From the NCBI GenBank assembly GCA_040635515.1, contig JBEYHY010000002.1, positions 310,001 through 374,000 of the forward strand: a stretch of DNA of 64,000 nucleotides, in the 5' to 3' direction. Positions 1 through 8,024 of this stretch are shown one piece after another (positions within the stretch are counted from its first letter, which is position 1; each line of letters opens with the position of its first letter). Both the position numbers and the translations under genes were made by a program. The notes beneath the pieces are model-generated. The model ran no database searches and had not been told where the DNA came from. It saw only the letters and a program-made list of their open reading frames with translations. The stretch comes from Prauserella_A sp040635515. GTDB lineage: Bacteria > Actinomycetota > Actinomycetes > Mycobacteriales > Pseudonocardiaceae.

Positions 1-399
1 CTCGGCGCGGGCGTCGTCGCCGGAGCACTGACGCTGACGACCGGCCATCTCGCGACCCGCACCCAGTTCGGCCGCCCGCTCGCGACGTTCCAGGCGGTTG
101 CCCAGCAGGTCGCCGACGTCTACATCACGGCGAGAACGCTGCGGCTCGTGGCGGACACGGCGTGCTGGAAGCTCGCGACCGGACGCGACGCGGACGCCGA
201 TCTCGGCGTCGCGGCGTACTGGCTGGCGAGCGAGGCGCCGAAGGCATTGGCGACATGCCATCACTTGCACGGCGGAACGGGCGTGGACATCGACTACCCG
301 CTGCACCGGTTTTCCTCGCTCTGCAAGGACCTCACCCACTTCGTCGGCGGGGCGGGGCACCGGCTCGCCGAACTCGGCGCACCGGCCGGAGGCGTGTGA
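1..399 (+). CDS. fadE28: Acyl-CoA dehydrogenase FadE28 (ChsE1-type), 5' truncated by window edge
   Basis: Only the last 132 codons are present; the frame is open from base 1. The peptide has the C-terminal helical domain of acyl-CoA dehydrogenases, with TRTQFGRPLATFQAVAQQVA near the start and HLHGGTGVDIDYPLHRF near the end. It is followed directly by a second dehydrogenase, two hotdog/DUF35 hydratase genes and a thiolase-like gene, which is the exact order of the mycobacterial igr operon. In that family FadE28 and FadE29 form an alpha2beta2 enzyme that dehydrogenates the three-carbon side chain (3-oxo-4-pregnene-20-carboxyl-CoA). The subunit name rests on context more than on this fragment. 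The stop abuts the fadE29 ATG (TGAATG), so the two are probably translationally coupled. Confidence 0.85.
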   Translation, partial: LGAGVVAGALTLTTGHLATRTQFGRPLATFQAVAQQVADVYITARTLRLVADTACWKLATGRDADADLGVAAYWLASEAPKALATCHHLHGGTGVDIDYPLHRFSSLCKDLTHFVGGAGHRLAELGAPAGGV

Positions 400-1563
400 A
401 TGCACATCGAACTGACCGCCGCCCAGCGCGAACTGCGCGCGGAATTGCGGGACTACTTCGCGGGCCTGCTCACCGCCGAACAGCGCCGCGTGCTCCAGCG
501 GGAACGGCACGGTTCCGTGTACCGGGACGTCGTGCGCCGGATGGGAGAGGACAACTGGCTCGGCGTCGGCTGGCCGGTGGAATACGGCGGCCGAGGGTTC
601 GGTCCCGTCGAGCAGCACATCTTCGTCGACGAGGCGGCGAGGGCCGATGTCCCGCTGCCGTCGGTGACCCTGCAGACCGTGGGCCCGACGTTGCAGCAGA
701 GCGGAACCGCGGAGCAGAAGGCGAGGTTCCTTCCGCGCATTCTGTCCGGCGAGGTGCATTTCGCCATCGGCTACACCGAACCCGAGGCCGGAACCGACCT
801 CGCCGCGCTGCGCACGCGGGCGGTCCGCAGCGGTGATCATTACGTCGTGGACGGGCAGAAGATCTTCACGACGGGAGGGCACGACGCCGACTACATCTGG
901 CTCGCGGTCAGGACCGACCCGGACGCGCCCCGGCACAAGGGCATCTCGATTCTCATCGCCGACACCTCCGATCCGGGCTATTCGTGGACGCCGATCATCA
1001 CCTGCGACGGCGCGCACCACGTCAACGCCACCTACTACTCCGGTGTGCGGGTTCCGGCGGATCTGCTTGTCGGCAAGGAAAACGAGGGCTGGAAGCTGAT
1101 CACGGCCCAGCTCAACCACGAGCGGGTCATGCTCGGCCCCTCCGGCAGGATCGGCGGGCTGTGCGACAGAGTCGCGGCGTGGGCGCGGGAGCGCACCACA
1201 CCGGACGGGACTCCGCTGTCGTGGCTGCCCGACGTGCGGGCGGCGCTGGCGGAGGCCCAGGCGATCGCCAGGGTGAACGAACTGCTCAACTGGCAGGTCG
1301 CCGTTTCGGAGCCCGGTTCGGTCGCCGATGCCTCCGCGACGAAGGTCTTCGCGTCCGAACACCAGCAGCGGATCGGCAGGACATTGGAGGAAATCGTGGC
1401 ACGGCACGGAGATCCGGCCGACGAGGAGACGGCGGCCCTGGCCGAATGGCTCGACGTCATCGCCAAGCGCAACATCGTGCTGACCTTCGGCGGGGGCGTC
1501 AACGAGATCCAGCGGGAGCTGATCGCGAGCTTCGGGCTCGGCCTGCCGAGGGTGCCGCGATGA
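400..1563 (+). CDS. fadE29: Acyl-CoA dehydrogenase FadE29 (ChsE2-type)
   Basis: 387 residues, a full-length acyl-CoA dehydrogenase. It has an N-terminal helical domain, the central signature FAIGYTEPEAGTDLAALRTR (about residues 122-141) and the GQKIFTTGGHDADYIWL beta-domain segment. It is the second subunit of the presumed FadE28-FadE29 heterotetramer that introduces a double bond into the C22 steroid-CoA side chain. The ATG directly follows the upstream stop. The gene overlaps chsH2 by ATGA, so it lies within a tight operon ending at ltp2. The operon's promoter and any KstR box lie left of the window. Confidence 0.9.
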   Translation: MHIELTAAQRELRAELRDYFAGLLTAEQRRVLQRERHGSVYRDVVRRMGEDNWLGVGWPVEYGGRGFGPVEQHIFVDEAARADVPLPSVTLQTVGPTLQQSGTAEQKARFLPRILSGEVHFAIGYTEPEAGTDLAALRTRAVRSGDHYVVDGQKIFTTGGHDADYIWLAVRTDPDAPRHKGISILIADTSDPGYSWTPIITCDGAHHVNATYYSGVRVPADLLVGKENEGWKLITAQLNHERVMLGPSGRIGGLCDRVAAWARERTTPDGTPLSWLPDVRAALAEAQAIARVNELLNWQVAVSEPGSVADASATKVFASEHQQRIGRTLEEIVARHGDPADEETAALAEWLDVIAKRNIVLTFGGGVNEIQRELIASFGLGLPRVPR

Positions 1564-2474
1564 CCGGGATCGAGGAGGCCGCAGCCCGCATCGCCGAGGA
1601 GGGACCGTCGGAACGCCGGCTCGCGAGGGATCCGGTCAACCAGGCCATGGTCAACAACTGGGTCGAGGCGATCGGCGATCGCAACCCCGTCTACACCGAC
1701 CCCGGCTATGCCGCGGACTCGGTGCACGGAGGGCTGGTGGCGCCGCCCGCCATGGCGCAGGTGTGGACGATGCCGGGGCTGGGCGGGCAGCGGGCCGACG
1801 ACGACCCGCTCTCCGCGATGATGTCCATTCTGGACGATGCGGGATTCACCTCCGTCGTGGCGACCAACTCCGAACAGCGTTACCACCGCTATCTCCGGCA
1901 CGGCGAGCACGTCGCGGCCTCGACTCGCCTCGAAGGTGTCGCCGGGCCGAAGCGGACCGCGCTCGGCGAAGGCTGGTTCGTCACCACCGTCACGACGTGG
2001 TATGTCGGTGACGAGGTGGTGGCCGACATGGTGTTCCGGGTTCTCAAGTTCCGCCCCTCCGGAGAATCCGGCACCGCGGCGGGAGACGTACTGCGCCCCG
2101 TGGTCAGCAAGGACACCGAGTTCTTCTGGGAGGGAACACAAGTCGCCGAACTGCGAATCCAGCGCTGGGGCGGCACGCTGCGGCATCCTCCTGGGCCGAT
2201 GCCGCCGGACGGTGATCTCGGCGCGGTACCCGGGTACGTGGTGGCCGCGGGCACCGGCACGGTGTACAGCTTCGTCGTGCAGCACCATCCCGGCGTTCCG
2301 GGAAAGACGACACCGTTCGTCATCGCGCTGGTCGAACTGGACGAGGGAGTGAGGATGCTCGGTGAACTACTCGACGCCGAACCCAGTCAGGTCCACATCG
2401 GACTGGAGGTCGAGGTGGTGTTCGTTCCCGTCGAGGCCGGATTGACCATTCCCGCGTGGAAGGTGCGGTCGTGA
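1560..2474 (+). CDS. chsH2: Steroid enoyl-CoA hydratase subunit ChsH2 (MaoC-like plus DUF35 OB-fold)
   Basis: 304 residues. The N-terminal half is a MaoC/FAS1-type hotdog (AIGDRNPVYTDPGYA, HGGLVAPPAMAQVW). The C-terminal part from about residue 170 is a DUF35-type region (FWEGTQVAELRIQRW) that lacks the zinc-ribbon cysteines seen in many DUF35 proteins. The family partner is ChsH1. Together they hydrate 3-oxo-4,17-pregnadiene-20-carboxyl-CoA, and the DUF35 domain recruits the aldolase Ltp2. The chosen ATG overlaps the fadE29 stop (ATGA). The open frame extends further upstream, but only inside fadE29. The 3' end overlaps chsH1 by GTGA. Confidence 0.88.
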   Translation: MTGIEEAAARIAEEGPSERRLARDPVNQAMVNNWVEAIGDRNPVYTDPGYAADSVHGGLVAPPAMAQVWTMPGLGGQRADDDPLSAMMSILDDAGFTSVVATNSEQRYHRYLRHGEHVAASTRLEGVAGPKRTALGEGWFVTTVTTWYVGDEVVADMVFRVLKFRPSGESGTAAGDVLRPVVSKDTEFFWEGTQVAELRIQRWGGTLRHPPGPMPPDGDLGAVPGYVVAAGTGTVYSFVVQHHPGVPGKTTPFVIALVELDEGVRMLGELLDAEPSQVHIGLEVEVVFVPVEAGLTIPAWKVRS

Positions 2475-2869
2475 GTATCGCGATCGGTGCCGAACTGCCG
2501 CCGCTGACCGTCGAGGCGAGCACCACGTTCGTCATCAGCGCGGCCATCGCCACGAGAGATTTCCAGGACGTGCACCACGACACCGATGCCGCGCGCGCGA
2601 GAGGATCGGAGGACATCTTCGTCAACATCCTCACCGACACCGGCCTCGTCCAGCGGTTCGTCACGGAGTGGGCCGGCAACGACGCGCTGGTGCGCTCGAT
2701 CGCCATCAGGCTCGGGGTTCCCTGCTATGCGGGCGACGTGTTGACGTTCACGGGAACGGTCACCGGCAGGGACGGCGACGAATGGGAGGTCACGGTGACC
2801 GGCAAGGGCGATCTCGGCGACCACCTCACCGGCACCGTGCGCGTCGTGGTTCCGGAGGAGGCGCCGTGA
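2471..2869 (+). CDS. chsH1: Steroid enoyl-CoA hydratase subunit ChsH1 (MaoC hotdog)
   Basis: 132 residues forming a single hotdog domain. The hydratase-2 catalytic motif is visible as TRDFQDVHHDTDAARARG, with the Asp/His pair near residues 32-36, so this is likely the catalytic half of the ChsH1-ChsH2 heterodimer. The start chosen is the GTG overlapping the chsH2 stop. A GTG 15 bases upstream is also in frame but lies deeper in chsH2. It overlaps ltp2 by GTGA, so hydratase and aldolase are made in sequence from one transcript, as expected for proteins that form one complex. Confidence 0.88.
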   Translation: MSIAIGAELPPLTVEASTTFVISAAIATRDFQDVHHDTDAARARGSEDIFVNILTDTGLVQRFVTEWAGNDALVRSIAIRLGVPCYAGDVLTFTGTVTGRDGDEWEVTVTGKGDLGDHLTGTVRVVVPEEAP

Positions 2870-4053
2870 GCTTGTCAGGGGTGGCGGCCATCGCCGGTAT
2901 CGGGGCAACCGAGTTCTCCAAGGACTCCGGCCGCAGCGAGTTGCGGCTCGCCGTCGAGGCGGTGAGTTCGGCGCTCACCGACGCGGGCCTTCGTCCATCC
3001 GATGTGGACGGTCTGGTGACGTTCACCATGGACGGCAACGCCGAGATCGCCGTTGCGAGGGAACTGGGAATTCCCGAGCTGAGCTTCTTCAGCAGGGTCC
3101 ACTACGGCGGTGGCGCGGCCGCGGCGACGGTGCAGCAGGCCGCCATGGCGGTCGCGACCGGAGCGGCGGAGGTCGTCGTGGCCTACCGGGCGTTCAACGA
3201 GCGTTCGGGGCAGCGCTTCGGGCAGGTATCGGCCGCCGCCGCGCAGCAGGTCAACACCTCCGGGGTCGACAACGGATTCCACTATCCGATGGGCCTTGCC
3301 ACCCCGGCCGCGACGGTGGCCATGGTCGCGCGGCGCTACCTGCACACCTACGGGGCGAGCAGCGAGGATTTCGGCAGGATCGCGGTACTTGACCGCAAAC
3401 ACGCCGCGACCAACCCGAAGGCGTGGTTCCACGGCAGGCCCATCACGCTCGCCGAGCACCAGAATTCGCGGTGGGTGACCGAACCGCTGCATCTACTCGA
3501 CTGCTGTCAGGAAAGCGACGGCGGGGTGGCCGTCGTGGTCACCTCCACCGAGCGGGCACGCGATCTTGCGCGGCCTCCCGCCGTGATCACCGCGGCGGCT
3601 CAGGGCAGCGGCCCCGACCAGTACACGATGACGAGCTACTACCGCGACGAGATCGCGGCCCTGCCCGAACTGGGCGTCGTGGCCAGGCAGTTGTGGCGGC
3701 AGGCGGGCATCACCGTCGCCGACATCGACGTCGCCGTGCTCTACGACCACTTCACCCCCTACGTGCTCATGCAGCTCGAAGAGCTGGGCGTGTGCGGAAG
3801 GGGCGAGGCGAAGGACTTCGTCGCCGGCGGGGCGCTCGAACTGACCGGAACGCTGCCGCTCAATCCGCACGGTGGTCAGCTCGGCGAGGCGTACCTGCAC
3901 GGGATGAACGGCATCACCGAGGCGGTGCGCCAGGTGCGCGGCGACGCGGTCAACCAACTGCCCTCGGTGAGCAACGTGCTGGTCACAGCGGGCACCGGGG
4001 TACCGACGAGCGGGCTGGTGCTCGCCGCGGACCGATCCGCCTCACCTGCTTGA
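2866..4053 (+). CDS. ltp2: Thiolase-like steroid retro-aldolase Ltp2
   Basis: 395 residues of the lipid-transfer/thiolase-like fold. It starts at a GTG overlapping the chsH1 stop. In the igr pathway Ltp2 cleaves the 17-hydroxy C22-CoA thioester produced by ChsH1-ChsH2, giving androst-4-ene-3,17-dione and propionyl-CoA. Tyrosine-rich segments corresponding to the known catalytic area are present (TSYYRDE and LYDHFTPYVLMQLEELG), as is the thiolase-like NPHGGQLGEAYLHG motif near the C-terminus. It is the last gene of the igr-type operon; the next gene is a membrane protein 81 bp on. Confidence 0.9.
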   Translation: MSLSGVAAIAGIGATEFSKDSGRSELRLAVEAVSSALTDAGLRPSDVDGLVTFTMDGNAEIAVARELGIPELSFFSRVHYGGGAAAATVQQAAMAVATGAAEVVVAYRAFNERSGQRFGQVSAAAAQQVNTSGVDNGFHYPMGLATPAATVAMVARRYLHTYGASSEDFGRIAVLDRKHAATNPKAWFHGRPITLAEHQNSRWVTEPLHLLDCCQESDGGVAVVVTSTERARDLARPPAVITAAAQGSGPDQYTMTSYYRDEIAALPELGVVARQLWRQAGITVADIDVAVLYDHFTPYVLMQLEELGVCGRGEAKDFVAGGALELTGTLPLNPHGGQLGEAYLHGMNGITEAVRQVRGDAVNQLPSVSNVLVTAGTGVPTSGLVLAADRSASPA

Positions 4054-4134
4054 CGGCTGGTGGGCCGCGCCCGGCTCTGCCACGGTGGAACCGCGCGAGG
4101 CGCATCTGGGCGCAACGGGACAGGGGAGCGGGAC

Positions 4135-4719
4135 ATGGGCTTGCCGGTCGTCGTGGGATGGCTGTTCACAGCGGCTTTTCTCGCGTTGGCCTATCCGTGC
4201 CTGCGCAGGCTGGCCCGGCTCGACTACGTGCGGCTCGGCAGCGGGGTGCGGCACGTCGATCTCGCGGGCCTGCTCATGACCGTGGCGATGGTCGCCATGG
4301 TCTCTCCCGTCGGCGGTCCGGTTCCCGTCGCGGGCTGGCAGGCGTTGTTCCTGCTCACCGCGGGCTGGTTCGGGGTCGCCGCCGTGCGGGGCAGAGCCGG
4401 TGCCGGGGTGTGCAGGCGATGCGACCTGCACCACGGCATCTCGGCGGTCGCGATGCTGCTCATGCTGGCGGCGATGCCGCACGCGGGCGGTGACGACATG
4501 ACGATGAGCGCGGCGCTGGGCGAGTGGGTGGGCTGGCCGGTGATCGCGCTGCTCGCGGCGCTCTATTTCCTTGTCGACAGTGTGCTGGCCGCGCGGGGAA
4601 CGCTGCGTGCGGTGCGCGCGGCGGGAGTCGCCGCGATGCCGGAGGGTTTCGCTTCGCGGACAGTGTGCCGCGTGGTCATGGGCGGCGGGATGGCGGTGCT
4701 GTTCGCCGCCACCATGTGA
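4135..4719 (+). CDS. DUF5134-like integral membrane protein
   Basis: 194 residues, mostly hydrophobic, with about five or six predicted transmembrane helices. A CDLHHGISAVAMLLML segment resembles the His-His plus Met-rich helix of DUF5134 proteins. The ATG was chosen because GGGGAGCGGGAC precedes it; an upstream in-frame GTG has no ribosome site. Function is unknown. It lies between ltp2 and the convergent hsd4B and may be read through from the igr operon, but nothing ties it to steroid metabolism except position. Its stop lies 10 bp from the hsd4B stop. Confidence 0.6.
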   Translation: MGLPVVVGWLFTAAFLALAYPCLRRLARLDYVRLGSGVRHVDLAGLLMTVAMVAMVSPVGGPVPVAGWQALFLLTAGWFGVAAVRGRAGAGVCRRCDLHHGISAVAMLLMLAAMPHAGGDDMTMSAALGEWVGWPVIALLAALYFLVDSVLAARGTLRAVRAAGVAAMPEGFASRTVCRVVMGGGMAVLFAATM

Positions 4720-4729
4720 GTACCGTGGC

Positions 4730-5593
4730 TCAGCGCGTCGTCTCCAGCACCGCGTCGGACAGTACGGGTGCCTCGCCCCTGTCGAGCGCCGTGGTGGTGA
4801 CCAGCAGGCGAGCGCCTTCCTTCCAGACGCGGGTGCGCAGTGTCTCGCCCGGCAGCACGATGCCCGCGAACTTCGCCGACCAGGACGAGATCGCCGTGAC
4901 GTCCGCGTCGAGCAGCGCGTCGGTGACCGCCTTGGCGACGATCCCGTAGGTGCACAGGCCGTGCAGGATCGGCACGTCGAATCCGGCCGCCTCGGCGAAG
5001 CCGGGATCCACGTGCAGCGGGTTGCGGTCGCCGCACAACCGGTACAGCAGTGCCTGCTGCGGCAGCGTCGGCGTGTCGATCACGGCGTCCGGTTCGCGTG
5101 CGGGCGGCTCGATCCGGTCGGAGCTGCCCCTGTTGCCGCCGAAACCGCCCTCGCCCCTGGCGAAGATGCTGAGCCGCGTCGTCCACAACGGTTCGCCCTC
5201 CGGGGTGCTCACCCGGGATTCCTGCACGATGACGGCGGCCTTGCCCTTGTCGAGGACGTCGACGATACGCGCGCGGGCGATCGCCTTGCCCTCGGCGGGA
5301 ACGGGCTGGTGCACGACGACCTGCTGGGTGCCGTGCACGACCTTCGCCAGGTCGATGTCGATGCCGGGGAAGGTCACCGAGGGCGGCTCGAAGACCCGCA
5401 TGTTGGGCGCGACCGTCGCGAACGTCGGCAGCACCCTGAGATCCTTCTCGTAGGTGTAGCGCAGTTCGCGGGGGTCGACGGGAGCCGAACCCGCGCCGAT
5501 GCCAAGGTGGTAGAGCAGCACGTCGGAGGCGGTCCAGCCGAAGGTGGTCTCGCCGAGATCGGCTCCGATGGCCTTGGCGGCATCGATGGGCAT
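4730..5593 (-). CDS. hsd4B: MaoC-type 2-enoyl-CoA hydratase (Hsd4B / Rv3538-like)
   Basis: 287 residues with two hotdog repeats. The C-terminal one carries the hydratase-2 motif (YRLCGDRNPLHVDPGFAEAAG, Asp and His in the NPLHVDP segment, and ILHGLCTYG). This double-hotdog form is typical of MFE-2-type hydratases that act on sterol side-chain enoyl-CoA intermediates in actinobacteria. It is the last gene of the leftward kstD-kshA-orf-kshB-hsd4B operon, 13 bp after kshB. The substrate, probably a C24 to C27 steroid enoyl-CoA, is inferred from family and location. Confidence 0.82.
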   Translation of the reverse strand: MPIDAAKAIGADLGETTFGWTASDVLLYHLGIGAGSAPVDPRELRYTYEKDLRVLPTFATVAPNMRVFEPPSVTFPGIDIDLAKVVHGTQQVVVHQPVPAEGKAIARARIVDVLDKGKAAVIVQESRVSTPEGEPLWTTRLSIFARGEGGFGGNRGSSDRIEPPAREPDAVIDTPTLPQQALLYRLCGDRNPLHVDPGFAEAAGFDVPILHGLCTYGIVAKAVTDALLDADVTAISSWSAKFAGIVLPGETLRTRVWKEGARLLVTTTALDRGEAPVLSDAVLETTR

Positions 5594-5606
5594 GCGCGGC
5601 TCCCTG

Positions 5607-6626
5607 TCACTCGTAGCTGATCGAGACCTCGTCGGTGAGCGGGAGCGACTGGCAGGCCAGCACGATCCCGTCGGCGATGTCCTCGGAGTCGAGTACGTCG
5701 TTGTGCAGCATCTTCACCTCACCGGAGGTGATCCGGCAAGCACACGCGCTGCACTGGCCTTCCCTGCACGAGTAGGGCGCGTCGATTCCGTTGTCGAGCA
5801 ACAGGTCGAGCAGCTTGTTCCCGCGAGGCCACGCGAGTTCGTGCCGCGAGCCGTCGAGGCTGACCCCCAGCTTCGACGGCGGGCTGTCCTGGCCCGCATC
5901 CTTGACCTGCCCGGCGGTGCCGGTGTCGAACGGATTCCCGCCGAGGGAGACGAACTTCTCGGTGTGGATGGCCGATCGCGGTTTTCCGAGCGACTTCATC
6001 GCCGCTGTCGCCGCGGACATGAACGGCCGGGGCCCGCAGATGAACACCTCCCGCTCCGCGTGCGGGGCCGCAAGCGCGGTGAGCTGCTCGGCGCTGGGCA
6101 GTCCCTGCACGCTTTCCAGCCAGTGGGTGACGACGAGCCGCCCGGGGTGGGTCTCGGCGAGTTCGCGCAGGGCGCCGGAGAAGATCACCGAATGCTCGTC
6201 GCGATTGGCGTACACGAGCCTGATCGTGCCGGTGCCTCCGGCGAGCACGGAACGCACGATCGACAGCACGGGCGTGATCCCGCTGCCCGCCGCGAACAGC
6301 AACAGATCCGAGGCGAGCGAGGAGGGAGTGAACACGCCACTCGGCGGCAGCACTTCCAGTTCGCTGCCACCGGTGACGTTGTCGCAGATCCAGTTGGAGC
6401 CGTAGCCGTCGCGTTTCACCGTCACCTGGGGTCGCTGTCCGGTGTGCGGTGAGCTGGACAGCGAATAGCAGCGCGCCACCGAACCGCCCTCCCCGTCCGG
6501 GATGCGCACGGTGAGGAACTGACCCGGCCGGTAGTCCAGTTCGGCGTCGAAGACCACCGAGCACGCCTGCGCCGTCTCCTCGACGACCTCGGCGACCGGA
6601 AGGACCAGCGAGCGGGTTTCAGTCAT
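5607..6626 (-). CDS. kshB: 3-ketosteroid 9alpha-hydroxylase reductase KshB
   Basis: 339 residues. An N-terminal FAD-binding ferredoxin-reductase domain (RCYSLSSSP flavin motif) is followed by an NAD-binding domain (LLLFAAGSGITPVLSIV). The C-terminal domain is a plant-type [2Fe-2S] domain with CREGQCSACACRI and a fourth Cys in VLACQSLP. It passes electrons from NAD(P)H to the Rieske oxygenase KshA, encoded two genes upstream. The ATG at 6626 starts MTETRSLVLPV. A longer reading begins upstream inside the neighbouring small gene and is unlikely. Its 5' end overlaps that small gene by 8 bp. Confidence 0.92.
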   Translation of the reverse strand: MTETRSLVLPVAEVVEETAQACSVVFDAELDYRPGQFLTVRIPDGEGGSVARCYSLSSSPHTGQRPQVTVKRDGYGSNWICDNVTGGSELEVLPPSGVFTPSSLASDLLLFAAGSGITPVLSIVRSVLAGGTGTIRLVYANRDEHSVIFSGALRELAETHPGRLVVTHWLESVQGLPSAEQLTALAAPHAEREVFICGPRPFMSAATAAMKSLGKPRSAIHTEKFVSLGGNPFDTGTAGQVKDAGQDSPPSKLGVSLDGSRHELAWPRGNKLLDLLLDNGIDAPYSCREGQCSACACRITSGEVKMLHNDVLDSEDIADGIVLACQSLPLTDEVSISYE

Positions 6627-6888
6627 GGCCGAACACGCCCTCCCTCGCCGCCGCGCCGATGCTCTCCCTGAGCTGGTCACAGGTGTCGAGCAGTGCCGGG
6701 TGCGTGCCGTCGGCCACCCGTTCGGCGAAGACGGGGCAGGAGGTTCCCGCGTCCGTCGTCCACTGGATGCTCGTGTGTTTCGGGCTGTTCTTCTTCACGA
6801 GCACCGTCGTCGCGCACGCGTGGCAGGACACGGGGCGCAGTCCCTCGGTGAGGAACTCCTCGGTGTCGGAACGGGTTTCGGCCCGCAC
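6619..6888 (-). CDS. Small cysteine-containing protein between kshA and kshB, function unknown
   Basis: 89 residues from a GTG that shares one base with the kshA stop (TAGTG); its 3' end overlaps kshB by 8 bp. Three cysteines are grouped as CHAC near residue 22 and TSCPVF near residue 50, with SPKHTSIQWTTD between them. No signal peptide or transmembrane segment is seen. I do not recognise a named family. The overlap with both Ksh components suggests an accessory role in 9alpha-hydroxylation, such as metal or Fe-S binding or an electron shuttle. That is inference. The frame, start and coupling are directly visible. Confidence 0.7.
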   Translation of the reverse strand: MRAETRSDTEEFLTEGLRPVSCHACATTVLVKKNSPKHTSIQWTTDAGTSCPVFAERVADGTHPALLDTCDQLRESIGAAAREGVFGHD

Positions 6889-8024
6889 TAGGACACTCCG
6901 GTTTCCTGCCGGCGGGCCAGGTTCGCCGCGACTTCCTCCGCCCACACCTCGTTTGCCCTCGTGGTGTCCACTTCGAACTCGAACCGGCTCGTCATGTCGT
7001 CGGTGACCTCGGCGGCGTCCACATAGAACTGGTCGTACCAGCGGCGCAACTGATAGACCGGACCGTCTTCCTCACACAGCAACGGATTGTCGATCCTGGT
7101 CTTGTTGCGCCAGATCTCCACGTCCTGGAGGAAGCCGACGCCGATGCTCTTGGCGAACTTGCCCGCGATCTTGTCGGCCTGTTCGTCGGAGACACCGGGC
7201 AGCTTCTTGACGATGACGCCCCACTGCAGCACGAAGGAGGTCGGCGAGACCGGGTAGTGGCAGTTGATCAGCACGTTCTCGATCTCGAAGCCCTGGTAGG
7301 TGTTCAGCAGGGTGTTGATCATGTAGGAGGGGCCGAAGTAGGAGGCCTCGGAGCGGAGCAGGTTCTCCTCGCCGCCGTAGTTGGAGGCCATGCCGACATC
7401 GGGCCTGCCCTTGGTGTTGAGGTACTGGGTCGCGACGTGTCCTTCGAAGACGTTCTTGAAGTAGGTGGGAAACGCGAAGTGGATGTAGAAGAAGTGCGCC
7501 ATGTCCACGACGTTGTCGACGATCTCCCTGCAGTTGGCGCCCTCGATGAGCACGGAGTCCCACGTCCAGTTGCTCCACTGGCCGTCGAAGACGCCCTCGA
7601 TGCGGGGAATGACCACGTCCGGCGGCGGAGGGTTGCCCTCGGGGTCGTGCCACACGAACAGCTGCTTGTTCTCCTCAAGGGTCAGCCACGAGCGGGTCCG
7701 TGCGCGCAGCGGTACCCGTTTGGCGTAGGGGATCGACACGCACTTGCCGTTGCCCGCCCATCGCCAGTCGTGGAAGGGGCAGGCGATCTCGTTGCCCTTG
7801 ACCGTGCCCTGGGTGAGATCGCCACCCATGTGCCTGCAGTAACCGTCGAGAACGTTCAGCACACCGTCCTCGCCCTGGAACACGACGAGCTTGGTGCCGA
7901 ACGCGTTGATCGCGTGCGGTTTCCCGTCCTTGAACGAGTCGGCGAGACCGAGGCAGTGCCAGCCGCGGGCGAACCGGGTGGGCGGGGCACCCGCGTCGAT
8001 GGTGCGAACAGCGGCCTGCGTCAT
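6888..8024 (-). CDS. kshA: 3-ketosteroid 9alpha-hydroxylase oxygenase KshA
   Basis: 378 residues, a Rieske non-heme iron oxygenase. The Rieske [2Fe-2S] ligands are C63-R-H65 and C82-P-F-H85. The mononuclear iron site lies in NVVDMAHFFYIHF, with D174, H177 and H182 as candidates. With KshB it hydroxylates C9 of 3-ketosteroids. Combined with the delta1-dehydrogenation by KstD this opens ring B. The ATG overlaps the kstD stop (ATGA), so the two ring-opening enzymes are translationally coupled. It is transcribed from the KstR-controlled promoter in front of kstD. Confidence 0.95.
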   Translation of the reverse strand: MTQAAVRTIDAGAPPTRFARGWHCLGLADSFKDGKPHAINAFGTKLVVFQGEDGVLNVLDGYCRHMGGDLTQGTVKGNEIACPFHDWRWAGNGKCVSIPYAKRVPLRARTRSWLTLEENKQLFVWHDPEGNPPPPDVVIPRIEGVFDGQWSNWTWDSVLIEGANCREIVDNVVDMAHFFYIHFAFPTYFKNVFEGHVATQYLNTKGRPDVGMASNYGGEENLLRSEASYFGPSYMINTLLNTYQGFEIENVLINCHYPVSPTSFVLQWGVIVKKLPGVSDEQADKIAGKFAKSIGVGFLQDVEIWRNKTRIDNPLLCEEDGPVYQLRRWYDQFYVDAAEVTDDMTSRFEFEVDTTRANEVWAEEVAANLARRQETGVS

